53,338 nucleotides of DNA from Hyphomicrobiales bacterium (lineage in GTDB: Bacteria; Pseudomonadota; Alphaproteobacteria; Rhizobiales; OSC116): assembly GCA_016744975.1 (NCBI GenBank), contig JADGDI010000006.1, positions 1 to 53,338 of the forward strand, given 5' to 3'. The translations under genes were made by a program, and so were the position numbers. Below are positions 26,724 through 35,600 of this stretch, piece by piece; positions within the stretch are counted from its first letter, which is position 1, and each line of letters opens with the position of its first letter. The notes below the pieces were generated by a model, which was not told where the DNA came from, made no database searches, and saw nothing but the letters and a program-made list of their open reading frames with translations.

Positions 26724-26740
26724 TTGCATATCATTATCAA
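26724..26740. promoter_or_regulatory. Possible Fur box upstream of the imelysin locus
   Basis: Read on the minus strand, TTGATAATGATATGCAA shares GATAATGATA with the classical Fur consensus; the other half is degenerate. It lies about 65 bp before the imelysin start. Iron control fits the gene family, but alphaproteobacteria also use RirA and Irr. Confidence 0.35.
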
Positions 26741-26804
26741 CATCAAATATGATGCGAACAATTCTTAATTGCTATTTGCTAATTATAACCAACAGGATAA
26801 GCCA

Positions 26805-28064
26805 ATGAACAAACTCACCTTAGCCGCAGCCATCGCCGCTTCGCTCTTTTCGACCAGTGCCATAGCAGGTACTGCGCCAGATGCTAAAGCAGTATTAAAC
26901 ACTTATGCAAATATTGCATATGCAGGTTATGAAGACAGCCTAAACACTGCAAAAGCTTTAGAAGCTGCAATTGGTGCATTGGTTGCAAAGCCTTCTGACG
27001 TAACTTTGGCGGCTGCAAAAACCGCATGGCTTGCAGCGCGTGTACCCTATCAACAAACTGAAGCTTACCGTTTTGGTAACGCCATTGTTGATGATTTTGA
27101 AGGAAAGGTGAATGCTTGGCCGTTAGATGAAGGTTTGATTGATTATGTTGACGCCTCTTACGGAACAGAATCAGACGAAAACCCATTTTTTAATGCCAAT
27201 GTAATTGCGAATGCAAAATTAAACGTGGCTGGCAAAATGGTAGATGCAAGTAATATCACTAAAACGTTATTAGCAGAAACATTGCAAGAAGCCGATGAAG
27301 TTGAAGCAAATGTTGCGACAGGCTATCATGCAATCGAGTTTTTGCTTTGGGGCCAAGATTTAAACGGTACAGATGCTGGTGCAGGCAACCGCCCAGCTTC
27401 TGACTATGACACAGCCAATTGTACAGGTGGCAATTGTGATCGCCGCGCACAATATTTAACCTCTGTTACTGCTTTGCTAGTGGATGATCTGGTTGAGATT
27501 ACTGCCGCTTGGGCAGAGGGTGGTGCTGCTCGTGCTGAACTTGCAGATAATGGCGTTGCAGCCATATTTACTGGCCTTGGTTCTCTGTCATATGGCGAGC
27601 TTGCAGGTGAGCGCATTAAACTTGGTTTGATGGTGCATGACCCAGAAGAAGAGCATGATTGCTTCTCTGATAACACGCATAACTCCCATTATTATGACAT
27701 TCTTGGAATGCAAAATGTTTACACTGGTAGTTATACACGTGTTGACGGCAGTGTGGTTGAAGGCCCATCGGTTGAAGACTTACTTGCTGCAAAAAATGCT
27801 GATTTGGCCAAATCGCTTACTGCCAATATCGCAGCTTCCGTAAAAGCCGGTGCTGACATGGTTGCGCGTGCTGAAGGTGGTGAAGCCTATGACCAAATGA
27901 TCGGTGAGGGCAACACAGAAGGCAACCAAGTGTTGCAAAATGTAGTAGATGCTTTGATTGTACAAACCAAATCACTTGAAAAAGCAGTTGCGACGCTTGG
28001 CCTTAAAGCCATTGAATTTGAAGGGTCAGACAGTCTGGACGCACCAGAAAAGGTTGCTGGCTAA
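26805..28064 (+). CDS. Imelysin (peptidase M75) family protein
   Basis: Periplasmic protein of 419 aa. The start is the ATG at 26805, since it has a GGA site and opens a proper signal peptide (MNKLTLAAAIAASLFSTSAI, cleaved near IAG-TAP); an upstream in-frame ATG is rejected. The family GxHxxE motif is present as GYHAIEFLLWGQDL near residue 173. The first half also contains the paired helix region KTAWLAARVPYQQTEAYRF, which is repeated in type in the second half. Imelysins are iron-regulated; despite the M75 name, proteolysis is doubtful and metal or heme binding is suspected. First gene of a four-gene locus with DHOR, a second imelysin and DUF1513. Confidence 0.93.
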   Translation: MNKLTLAAAIAASLFSTSAIAGTAPDAKAVLNTYANIAYAGYEDSLNTAKALEAAIGALVAKPSDVTLAAAKTAWLAARVPYQQTEAYRFGNAIVDDFEGKVNAWPLDEGLIDYVDASYGTESDENPFFNANVIANAKLNVAGKMVDASNITKTLLAETLQEADEVEANVATGYHAIEFLLWGQDLNGTDAGAGNRPASDYDTANCTGGNCDRRAQYLTSVTALLVDDLVEITAAWAEGGAARAELADNGVAAIFTGLGSLSYGELAGERIKLGLMVHDPEEEHDCFSDNTHNSHYYDILGMQNVYTGSYTRVDGSVVEGPSVEDLLAAKNADLAKSLTANIAASVKAGADMVARAEGGEAYDQMIGEGNTEGNQVLQNVVDALIVQTKSLEKAVATLGLKAIEFEGSDSLDAPEKVAG

Positions 28065-28151
28065 ATAATTTTTTCCAACATTTTGTTGGCAAGAAGTTAT
28101 TCAGGCAATTTACGAATGTAGTATTCGCTAATAAATTGTCTTAATATTCGT

Positions 28152-28193
28152 GTTCAAATGCATTGTGGGGGTGCGTTTGAACGCGATTTTTTT
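28152..28193 (+). terminator. Attenuator-like terminator between imelysin and DHOR genes
   Basis: GTTCAAATGCA pairs with TGCGTTTGAAC (10 Watson-Crick pairs and one G-U) over a nine-base loop, followed by GCGA and seven T. It ends about 20 bp before the next start codon. Since the downstream genes have no other obvious promoter, partial read-through could set a high imelysin to DHOR ratio. Confidence 0.7.
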
Positions 28194-28214
28194 GTTTAGA
28201 GCTAGGAGATGTTG

Positions 28215-29723
28215 ATGCATATCAATATATCAAACAAACTGCTACTGTTGATAAGCTTGAGTGCTGTAATCATACCTATTTCAAATTCTACAAATGCTGA
28301 GATATTAACCAAACGCCAACAGCTCGTTGTCCCGACACAAGACTTTAACCAAGCAGAGAAATTTGAGCATTACCCTGGTGGTACAGTTGGTAAATTTATC
28401 AAACAAGGCCGCAAAAGCTTATCGCAACCCTCAGCAGGATTATCTGCAGATGACGCGATGGATTTTAACATTGGCCGCAGCATGTTTAAAAAGCTCTGGG
28501 CGCCAGCGCCTGCGGCAACCCAGGCATCCAATGGTTTGGGGCCATTATTCAATGCTAGGTCATGTTTGTCCTGCCATATCGGCAATGGGCGCGGCCATGC
28601 GCCAGATGTTGGTTTTCCCAATGAAGATGCCAATTCGATGCTCATTCGTCTCAGCATAAAACCGCAAAATAAAGCAGACGAAGCTTTGCTGAAATCTGGC
28701 AAAGTAACTTCCATTAATGAGCCAACTTATGGCGGCCAGTTGCAAGATATTGGTATTACTGGTTTTGCTCCAGAAGGTAAGATATCGGTTAACTGGGCGT
28801 ATAGTTTGGTTGAACTGCAAGATGGACAAAAAGTAGAGCTTAGAAAACCTGAGTTTTCAATCAACAATTTGGCATATGGCCCGATGCATAAAGACATGAT
28901 GCTGTCCCCGCGTATTGCAACGCAAATGGTTGGCATGGGGTTGATTGATACAATTGACGCGTTGGATATTATGGCAAATGCTGACCCAGATGATCTAGAT
29001 GGTGATGGCATATCAGGCAAGGCCAACATGGTGTGGGATGAAGACCAACAAGAAACCATGCTTGGTCGATTTGGTTGGAAGGCAGGGCAGCCCAATTTAC
29101 ACCAGCAAGTTGCTGCCGCATTTTCTGGTGATATCGGCATTAACAGCCCGTTATTCAAAGCGCCATCAGGGGATTGTACGGTAAACCAACAAACATGTTT
29201 GGGCGCGCCAAATGGCAACACAGATATTATGGGGAAATTAGAACTTTCTGAAGAATTACTACGTCTAACCAGTTTTTTCAACGCCAATTTAGCGGTGCCG
29301 CATCGCAAATCAGCAAACCAAGAAAATATCCTATTAGGCAAACAAGCTTTTTATCAATCAGGTTGCATATCCTGTCACAAACCGAAATTTGTCACTGGCG
29401 AAACCTCACCTTATAGCAACTTGTATAATGAGCTAATCTGGCCATATTCAGATTTTCTATTGCATGATATGGGCAGTGGGTTGGCAGATAACCACCCCGA
29501 AGGTAAAGCCACTGGCACCGAATGGCGCACCGCACCATTATGGGCGCTGGGCGATTCTAAATATTTGGGAAAAAGCTGGCAATTATTACATGATGGCCGC
29601 GCCAGAAACATTGAAGAAGCTATATTATGGCATGATGGTGAGGCGTTAAATGCCAAAGAAAACTATAAAAGTTTGAATAAAATTGAGCGGAAAGCACTTG
29701 TTGAATTTGTAAAATCACTTTAG
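28215..29723 (+). CDS. Di-heme oxidoreductase-like protein (DHOR, DUF1111)
   Basis: Exported c-type cytochrome of 502 aa, often annotated as thiol oxidoreductase. The ATG at 28215 is preferred over the ATG at 28209 because AGGAG sits 6 bp before it. A signal peptide (NKLLLLISLSAVIIPISNS) is followed by two heme-attachment motifs, CLSCH at residues 117-121 and CISCH at 384-388. The family segment LGPLFNARSCLSCH and the C-terminal WRTAPLWALG-LHDGRARNIEEAILWHDGEA are conserved. The electron donor and acceptor are unknown. It lies between two imelysin genes, which is the usual context of this family. Confidence 0.93.
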   Translation: MHINISNKLLLLISLSAVIIPISNSTNAEILTKRQQLVVPTQDFNQAEKFEHYPGGTVGKFIKQGRKSLSQPSAGLSADDAMDFNIGRSMFKKLWAPAPAATQASNGLGPLFNARSCLSCHIGNGRGHAPDVGFPNEDANSMLIRLSIKPQNKADEALLKSGKVTSINEPTYGGQLQDIGITGFAPEGKISVNWAYSLVELQDGQKVELRKPEFSINNLAYGPMHKDMMLSPRIATQMVGMGLIDTIDALDIMANADPDDLDGDGISGKANMVWDEDQQETMLGRFGWKAGQPNLHQQVAAAFSGDIGINSPLFKAPSGDCTVNQQTCLGAPNGNTDIMGKLELSEELLRLTSFFNANLAVPHRKSANQENILLGKQAFYQSGCISCHKPKFVTGETSPYSNLYNELIWPYSDFLLHDMGSGLADNHPEGKATGTEWRTAPLWALGDSKYLGKSWQLLHDGRARNIEEAILWHDGEALNAKENYKSLNKIERKALVEFVKSL

Positions 29724-29754
29724 AATAAAGGTTAAAAATATAATGGGACATATT

Positions 29755-30858
29755 ATGACATATTACTTTAAACATTTGATAAAAATTAATAAAATTCTAT
29801 TGTTGCCATTGATGTTAATTGGGTTAAGTGCTTCTACGCAGGCAGACGAAGCACTTAGTCGCAAAGTTCACAAACAATTTATTGATCAATATATTTTAGC
29901 AAATTTGGAAATACTTAATGTTGAAGCAACCAATTTTGATGACATCGCTTTGGATGCTTGCAATGAGCAAGAGTTGGGCTTTATTCGTCCCATATTCGAG
30001 CGGACAGTAGCGGCTTGGATGCCTTTGCAATCCTTTAGATTTGATGCGTTTGAAAAAAACAACCGCGCATTACGGATATATTTTTGGCCAAATAGTCGCG
30101 GTGAAAAACAGGTCAAAAAGTTTTTACTAAAAATGGATGCTACAAAAATTACACCTAAATATTTCCCCAATATAAGCGTTGCAGTTCAAGGGTTGCCAAT
30201 TGTTGAATGGTTGCTTTTTCATAAAGACTCGACTTTAAACAGTGCAGATAAAGCCATTAGAACTTATTCTTGCCAATTTTTAAAAGCAATTAGCCTAAAT
30301 ATGAAATTGCTGAGTGAGGCGCTAATCACTGAATTACAGCCATATGGTAAAATGCGGCTAAAATTGTTAAATCCCTCTGCAAATAATGCCGATTATAACA
30401 CCATACCAGAAGTAACATTGCAGTTTTTTAAAGCCATTCATGCCATGGTTGAGTTGGTGCATGGTCAAAAACTAAGTCGCCCAATTGGCAAAGAGTTTAA
30501 CAACTTACGCCCCAAACGGTTCGAAATGTGGCGATCGGGCCTGACTAAAAATAATTTAATGTCAAATATCTCAGCCATTGAACATGCTTATGATATTTTC
30601 TCTCCGCTTATTATTGCAGGTCATAATGGCCAACAGACCAACCAACAAGTCAGGCAAGAATTTGCAGCAGTCATAACGCAAATTAATCTGTTGCCAGATG
30701 ATTTATATCATGCCTTATCGAGCCCAAAAGCCAAAAACACTTGGATATTAGCCCGCGATTTGATTGCAAAATTAGAAAAGTTACAAAAAACCTTGGCAAT
30801 AAAAGTTACCGATGCATTGGGCATTCCGTTGGGGTTTAACGCATTAGACGGCGATTGA
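29755..30858 (+). CDS. Second imelysin family protein (His-less motif)
   Basis: Exported protein of about 367 aa, imelysin-like. Starts at 29743 and 29755 are both possible; the shorter form (MTYYFKHLIKINKILLLPLM) still has a full signal sequence that ends near STQADE. The family region equivalent to GxHxxE reads GLPIVEWLLF, so the His is replaced by Pro, as I recall for the imelysin copy that follows DHOR genes in other bacteria. The conserved alpha-helical core starts LDACNEQELGFIRPIFERTV. It lies 31 bp after DHOR and 1 bp before the DUF1513 gene. Confidence 0.88.
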   Translation: MTYYFKHLIKINKILLLPLMLIGLSASTQADEALSRKVHKQFIDQYILANLEILNVEATNFDDIALDACNEQELGFIRPIFERTVAAWMPLQSFRFDAFEKNNRALRIYFWPNSRGEKQVKKFLLKMDATKITPKYFPNISVAVQGLPIVEWLLFHKDSTLNSADKAIRTYSCQFLKAISLNMKLLSEALITELQPYGKMRLKLLNPSANNADYNTIPEVTLQFFKAIHAMVELVHGQKLSRPIGKEFNNLRPKRFEMWRSGLTKNNLMSNISAIEHAYDIFSPLIIAGHNGQQTNQQVRQEFAAVITQINLLPDDLYHALSSPKAKNTWILARDLIAKLEKLQKTLAIKVTDALGIPLGFNALDGD

Positions 30859-30859
30859 T

Positions 30860-31999
30860 ATGCAAATTAGCAGGCGTGGATTACTAAAGTCAGCGGCACG
30901 GCAGGCATTGATCGTGCCCGCCATTGGTCTATTGCCCAATATGGCATGGGCAGAAGACGAAAAGCAGCGCTTGAACGGTCAATATATGTTATGTGCAAAG
31001 CATAGTGACGGTGGGCATGTGGCGGTAAGAATTGGTGGAAATGGCGAAATTATTCAGCAATTTAAATTACAAGATCGCGCTCATGGCCATGCTAAAAATG
31101 CAGCAGGTGATGTGGTTGTTTTCGCTCGACGGCCAGATAATCAGCTCTACCACATTCGCCAAAACGGTTTATTAACCACGCTATATGCACCAACCGGTCG
31201 CCACTTTTTTGGTCATGGTGTATTTTCACATGATGGAAAATTACTGTATTGTGCAGAGAATGATTTTGACCATGAAGACCCAAGGCAAACAGGAAAAATT
31301 GGTATTTGGGATTTGACCAAAGGTTTGAAAATAGGCGAGTTTTTATCAGGCGGCATCGGAGTGCATCAAATTAGACTACTGCCTGATGGAAAGACGTTAG
31401 CGATTGCCAATGGCGGTATTTTAACCCACCCAGATTTGCCAAGGCAAAAACTCAATTTATCCGATATGCGGCCAAATTTAGCCTTGGTAAATGTTACTAA
31501 TGGTGAATTAATCAGCAAACTGACACTGCCAAAATCACTGCACCAATTGTCAATAAGGCATATTGATGTCGCGCTAAATGGCGATATATGTGTTGCGATG
31601 CAATATCAAGGGGCTAAGGCAGATCAGGTTGCACTAATTGCAATGGTTGATAATCGCCGCCAATTAAAAACCCTCTCAATGCCTAATGATATATTGGCAC
31701 AAAATCGCCAATATATTGGCTCAATTTGTTATGACATTAGCGGTCAGTTTTTTGCGGCAACCTCACCTCGGGGCAATTTGGCAACATTTTTTAGCAAAGC
31801 AGGTGACTATATTGATCAATTTAATATACAAGATGTTTGCGCCGTAGCGCCTAGTAAATATGCTGGGAACTTTATTTTAGCTTCTGGTGAAGGTGCGGTT
31901 GTTTCATATAATATCATTAAAAAGACTCATAAAAACCTATTTATTATGCAGGATAGTTCGCCTAAATATCAGTGGGATAACCATATGATGGCAATCTAA
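30860..31999 (+). CDS. DUF1513 family Tat-exported beta-propeller-like protein
   Basis: Protein of 379 aa with a twin-arginine signal (SRRGLLKSAARQALIVPAIG), so it is folded, possibly with a cofactor, before export. The mature part has repeated strand-rich blocks such as HGHAKNAAGDVVVFARRPDN, YCAENDFDHEDPRQTGKIGI and GGIGVHQIRLLPDGKTLAIA, as in a beta-propeller. DUF1513 is regularly found with imelysin and DHOR genes, but its activity is unknown. The start lies 1 bp after the stop of the second imelysin gene, which indicates one transcript. It is the last gene of the locus. Confidence 0.9.
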   Translation: MQISRRGLLKSAARQALIVPAIGLLPNMAWAEDEKQRLNGQYMLCAKHSDGGHVAVRIGGNGEIIQQFKLQDRAHGHAKNAAGDVVVFARRPDNQLYHIRQNGLLTTLYAPTGRHFFGHGVFSHDGKLLYCAENDFDHEDPRQTGKIGIWDLTKGLKIGEFLSGGIGVHQIRLLPDGKTLAIANGGILTHPDLPRQKLNLSDMRPNLALVNVTNGELISKLTLPKSLHQLSIRHIDVALNGDICVAMQYQGAKADQVALIAMVDNRRQLKTLSMPNDILAQNRQYIGSICYDISGQFFAATSPRGNLATFFSKAGDYIDQFNIQDVCAVAPSKYAGNFILASGEGAVVSYNIIKKTHKNLFIMQDSSPKYQWDNHMMAI

Positions 32000-32693
32000 T
32001 CGAACCTAAATATCAAGCATTTAATATTGATTGTTACGGTTAAAAACGCTTAATTGCCGCACTTTATAAGCCATTGGCAGCTTGTTGGATTCTTTCCACA
32101 ATTTTTTAACTAAATTTTTGTTTAGACCTAAATCGGGCAAAATTTTTGATAAACTATAATTATAAGCTATGCTTTTTTTGCATATAGTTTGTGGAACCCG
32201 ACTTAACGGTAGTTGCGGGTAATGGAATTTAAATATTGTTTTTATCCGGTTTAAAGTGGTTTCTACTGTAAATTGGCCAAAAATGACGGCTGTGGGGCTA
32301 AACTATCTAAAGACAAGCGAATATTGGTTTGAAGAAAATAGACAAATAGAAATATTTTTGCTAGTTAATAGCCATAAGATTGTGGCATGGGTAATGCATA
32401 TTATGCATTTAGCATGCGTCCATAGGCAATTTGGTTTACGATAAACCAAAAGATGCAATGCAACATGGGTGAGTTTATTAATCACCACAATTATTATCTG
32501 ATTGGTTGGGATATTTCTGAAACCAAACCCATGACCAGATGAGCTTGACTGTATCGGCGCTAGGCTATTGCGCCACTGATAAAAGTCTGAGCAAATGTTA
32601 TAGAATTTATGCAGTTTGATATGCTTTTATTTGGGCATTATTCACTGTCTATCGCTAAGAAAAATAGAATATCTTGGTAGAAGGAAGAAATGG
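32000..32693. other. 694-bp intergenic region upstream of gltB
   Basis: No convincing gene was seen; short ORFs here look random. It holds a 17-bp palindrome at 32393-32409, an imperfect hairpin around 32152-32191 with a run of seven T in its loop, and a GGCGC/GCGCC inverted repeat near 32557-32575. This is a long leader for a metabolic gene and may carry regulation. Confidence 0.65.
32393..32409. promoter_or_regulatory. 17-bp palindrome upstream of gltB
   Basis: AATGCATATTATGCATT is a perfect inverted repeat of 8-bp arms around one T, about 285 bp before the gltB start. GCATG/GCATGC elements flank it. It could be an operator for a dimeric regulator; the protein is unknown. Confidence 0.4.
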
Positions 32694-35600
32694 ATGAGTA
32701 ATTTTGATACTGATTTTGTTGCTGATGTTGAAGATCGTAAATTATATGATCATGAGAAATATAGCGATAGTTGCGGCGTAGGCTTCATCACCAACAAAAA
32801 ATCCATTCAAAGCCATGATATTTTAGTTAAAACTCATGAAGCATTATGCACCATTCCCCATCGGGGCGGCATGAGCGCTGAAGGCATTGGCGATGGCGCT
32901 GGGGTGAATATAGATTTGTCGCAACGGTTTTTTCGCAAATTAACCCAAGATAATAAACTTGAATTGGGTCAATTTGCAGTGGCAAACTTTTTCCTGCCCA
33001 AAGATTCAAGCTTTGATGATGATGCCGTAAGTTTGGTTGAAGAAAAGTTACGAAAATTCCGGTTTCCGATTATCATGTGGCGCGATATGCCCGTTAATAA
33101 CAGCATTTTAAGTGACGCATCTGTGCGCGCTCAACTTTCAATCAAGCAAGTGATATTTGAGCGCTCTAGCAAATTAGCGGATGCTAGTTGGCACGAATTT
33201 GATATGGAAATTGCCCGTTGTTTGGCGGCTATTGAAGGTGAATGTTATGACATTAGCGAATTAGATGGTTTTTACCCCTGCTCCATGTCTGCACGCACAC
33301 AAGTGCTAAAGGGGCGATTAAATTCCAACGAGGTCATCCCATATTTTGAAGATTTACGTGACCCTGACCATGAAATTCATTCAATATTTTTTCATACCCG
33401 TTATTCAACCAATACAGAGCCTGCTACCATGATGGCGCAACCTTTTAGGCGCATGGCACATAATGGCGAACTAAATACCGATAAGAAAAACCGCTTATCT
33501 GAAGCGTCAATTGCCAAACAACAAGGCCGAAAATTAAATTTCCCCAAAGGCCAAAGCGACAGTGCGCGGCTTGACCAAACCATTGCACGGCGCATTGTCG
33601 ATGATGGTTACACCGTGGTTGAGGCAATTGTCGCTATGATGCCCCCTGCGTGGGAGAACCAAACCAATATTGACCCTAATATAAAGGCAATGCTCGAATA
33701 TTTCAGCCTTTATGAAGAGAAAAATGACGGCCCAGCAGCGATTATATTTGGCAATGGTCAATATGTTGGTGCGCGGCTTGATCGCTTGGGTTTGCGCCCA
33801 CTTCGCAGCGTTGAAACGGAAGATTATCTTGCGGTTATGTCTGAGGCAGGGCAAATTAATTTCTCTGCCGAAACGATTTTAAACCGAGGCCGTATTGAAG
33901 CGGGTGACATGCTGTTTTGGAGCCATGTTGAAGGCCGCGCCTATACAGGTGTGCAATATTTAACCAAACTGGCAGCCCGCCATGACTATATTGCCATGCT
34001 GAATGCCGCAAAAGTTGATATTGAACATCTTGAAACTGCCGATGAAAGCTTGCTTGGCAAAAATGATGATCTTAGCCTTGACCAGCAACATATTGCATAT
34101 AGTTTAAATGATGAGAGCTTTCGGTTTTTGTTAGACCCAATGTTGCAAAATGGCGCTGAACGCGTTTACGCAATGGGTTATGGCTTAACCCCTAATGCCT
34201 TGTCCAATAAAGAAGGCGGTATGAGCCAATATTTTAGTCAGAGATTTGCTCAAGTCACCAACCCGCCATTAGACAGCATTCGTGAAGCCGACGGCATGAC
34301 GTTAAGGGTTGCTTTAGGCGGTAAGCCGGGTTTTGTTGAAGGTCAGATGCAAATCATTTTGCAATCGCCTATATTATTGCAACAAGACTTAGCCAAATTA
34401 TTATCGCAAAAAACCGTTGCAACGCGGGTGCTAGACATTAGTTTTAACCCCAATTATGAGCAAGAAAGACGCAATGCTAGCCGTTTGGAATTAGCCATTG
34501 ATGAATTATGCGACGAGGTAGAGGCAGCAGCGCGGGATAATGTTGGCATTATCATTTTAAGCGACCGCAAAATTTCCGTAAAAAAAGCAGCTATGCCATT
34601 GCTTTTATGCATCGCAGCTGCCAATCAAAGGCTGATTAAATGTGGTTTGCGCTTCAACTCAAGCATTGTGGTTGATAGCGGCCAGTTGGTATCCACCCAC
34701 GATGCCGCAACGGCATTAGGCTTTGGTGCATCGGCACTATTTGCACTTACTGCACAAAATCGTGCAGGCCAAATGGATGCTGAAAATCAAACAAATTTGA
34801 TGAAGAATTTCAAAAAATCGATTGAAAAATCTCTAATGAAAACCATGGGTAAGTTTGGTTTATGTACTGCTGAAAGCTATATTGGCGGTGAATTTTTTGA
34901 AAGTAGCTTTTTAGACACCAAAGAGCCGCGCCTAAAACGCACTTTCCCACATATCGATAGCCCCGTGGGCGGTGTGCATTTTAGTGATATTGCCACTTCT
35001 GCAGCAAAATGGCATCATCAGGCTTGCCAGTTAGACGGTGAAAATATGCCAAATATTGGCCTATTTAAAGAGCGTGGTGATGGTGGTGGCCATAGCTTTG
35101 GCGTGGCATCGGTGCGTGAATATGGCCATATGTTAGATGAAAAGATCACTTATATAGAACAAGATGAACCGACGCATTTGCGCTTGTTGGGTGATGAGGC
35201 AGATGAATTGGGTTCCGATTTAGCCTATCGTGATTTTGGTTATGAAGCCCGCAGCCCTGAGCAAATTGATGCCCATAAAATTACCCAAGGCTATCATCAA
35301 TTTAGCCAAGAAATGCAAAAAGAACGGATGCAGCGCCCTGCAACTTTGCGTGATGTGATGGCTTTGCCTGTAGATGTATCAGATGCCCAAACGCGTGAAG
35401 AATTTGACCAGATTTTAGGCGCTCAGCATATTAAGGGCAATTTAAACTATTTTATTTGCGGTTTGGTGATTGCCCCTCAAAGTTCCGGTATTTATAAAAT
35501 TTCATTTGCGAATGACGCTGATGAGAAAAATAATGCAAAAAACAACTCCCGCAGCCGCTTAAAGCAGCTGGCCGAGCATTTTAAAGCGCGTTTCTCTAGT

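Larger units (their letters stand above)
26339..26804. other. 466-bp intergenic region upstream of the imelysin locus
   Basis: No gene was seen. It holds an inverted repeat at 26456-26482 and, close to the imelysin gene, a Fur-like site at 26724-26740. The rest is AT-rich with no other clear structure. Confidence 0.7.

Noticed and set aside
28727-29341. 204-codon frame antisense to the DHOR gene
   Set aside because: The sense frame encodes a clear di-heme protein with both CxxCH motifs; the antisense frame is a shadow.
32256-32488. Overlapping short ORFs of about 60 codons on both strands in the gap before gltB
   Set aside because: No family likeness and no clear ribosome binding site; open frames of this length are expected by chance.
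32616-32693. N-terminal extension of GltB by 26 residues
   Set aside because: The ATG at 32694 has a good ribosome binding site and gives the expected short propeptide before the catalytic Cys; the extension is unlike the family.
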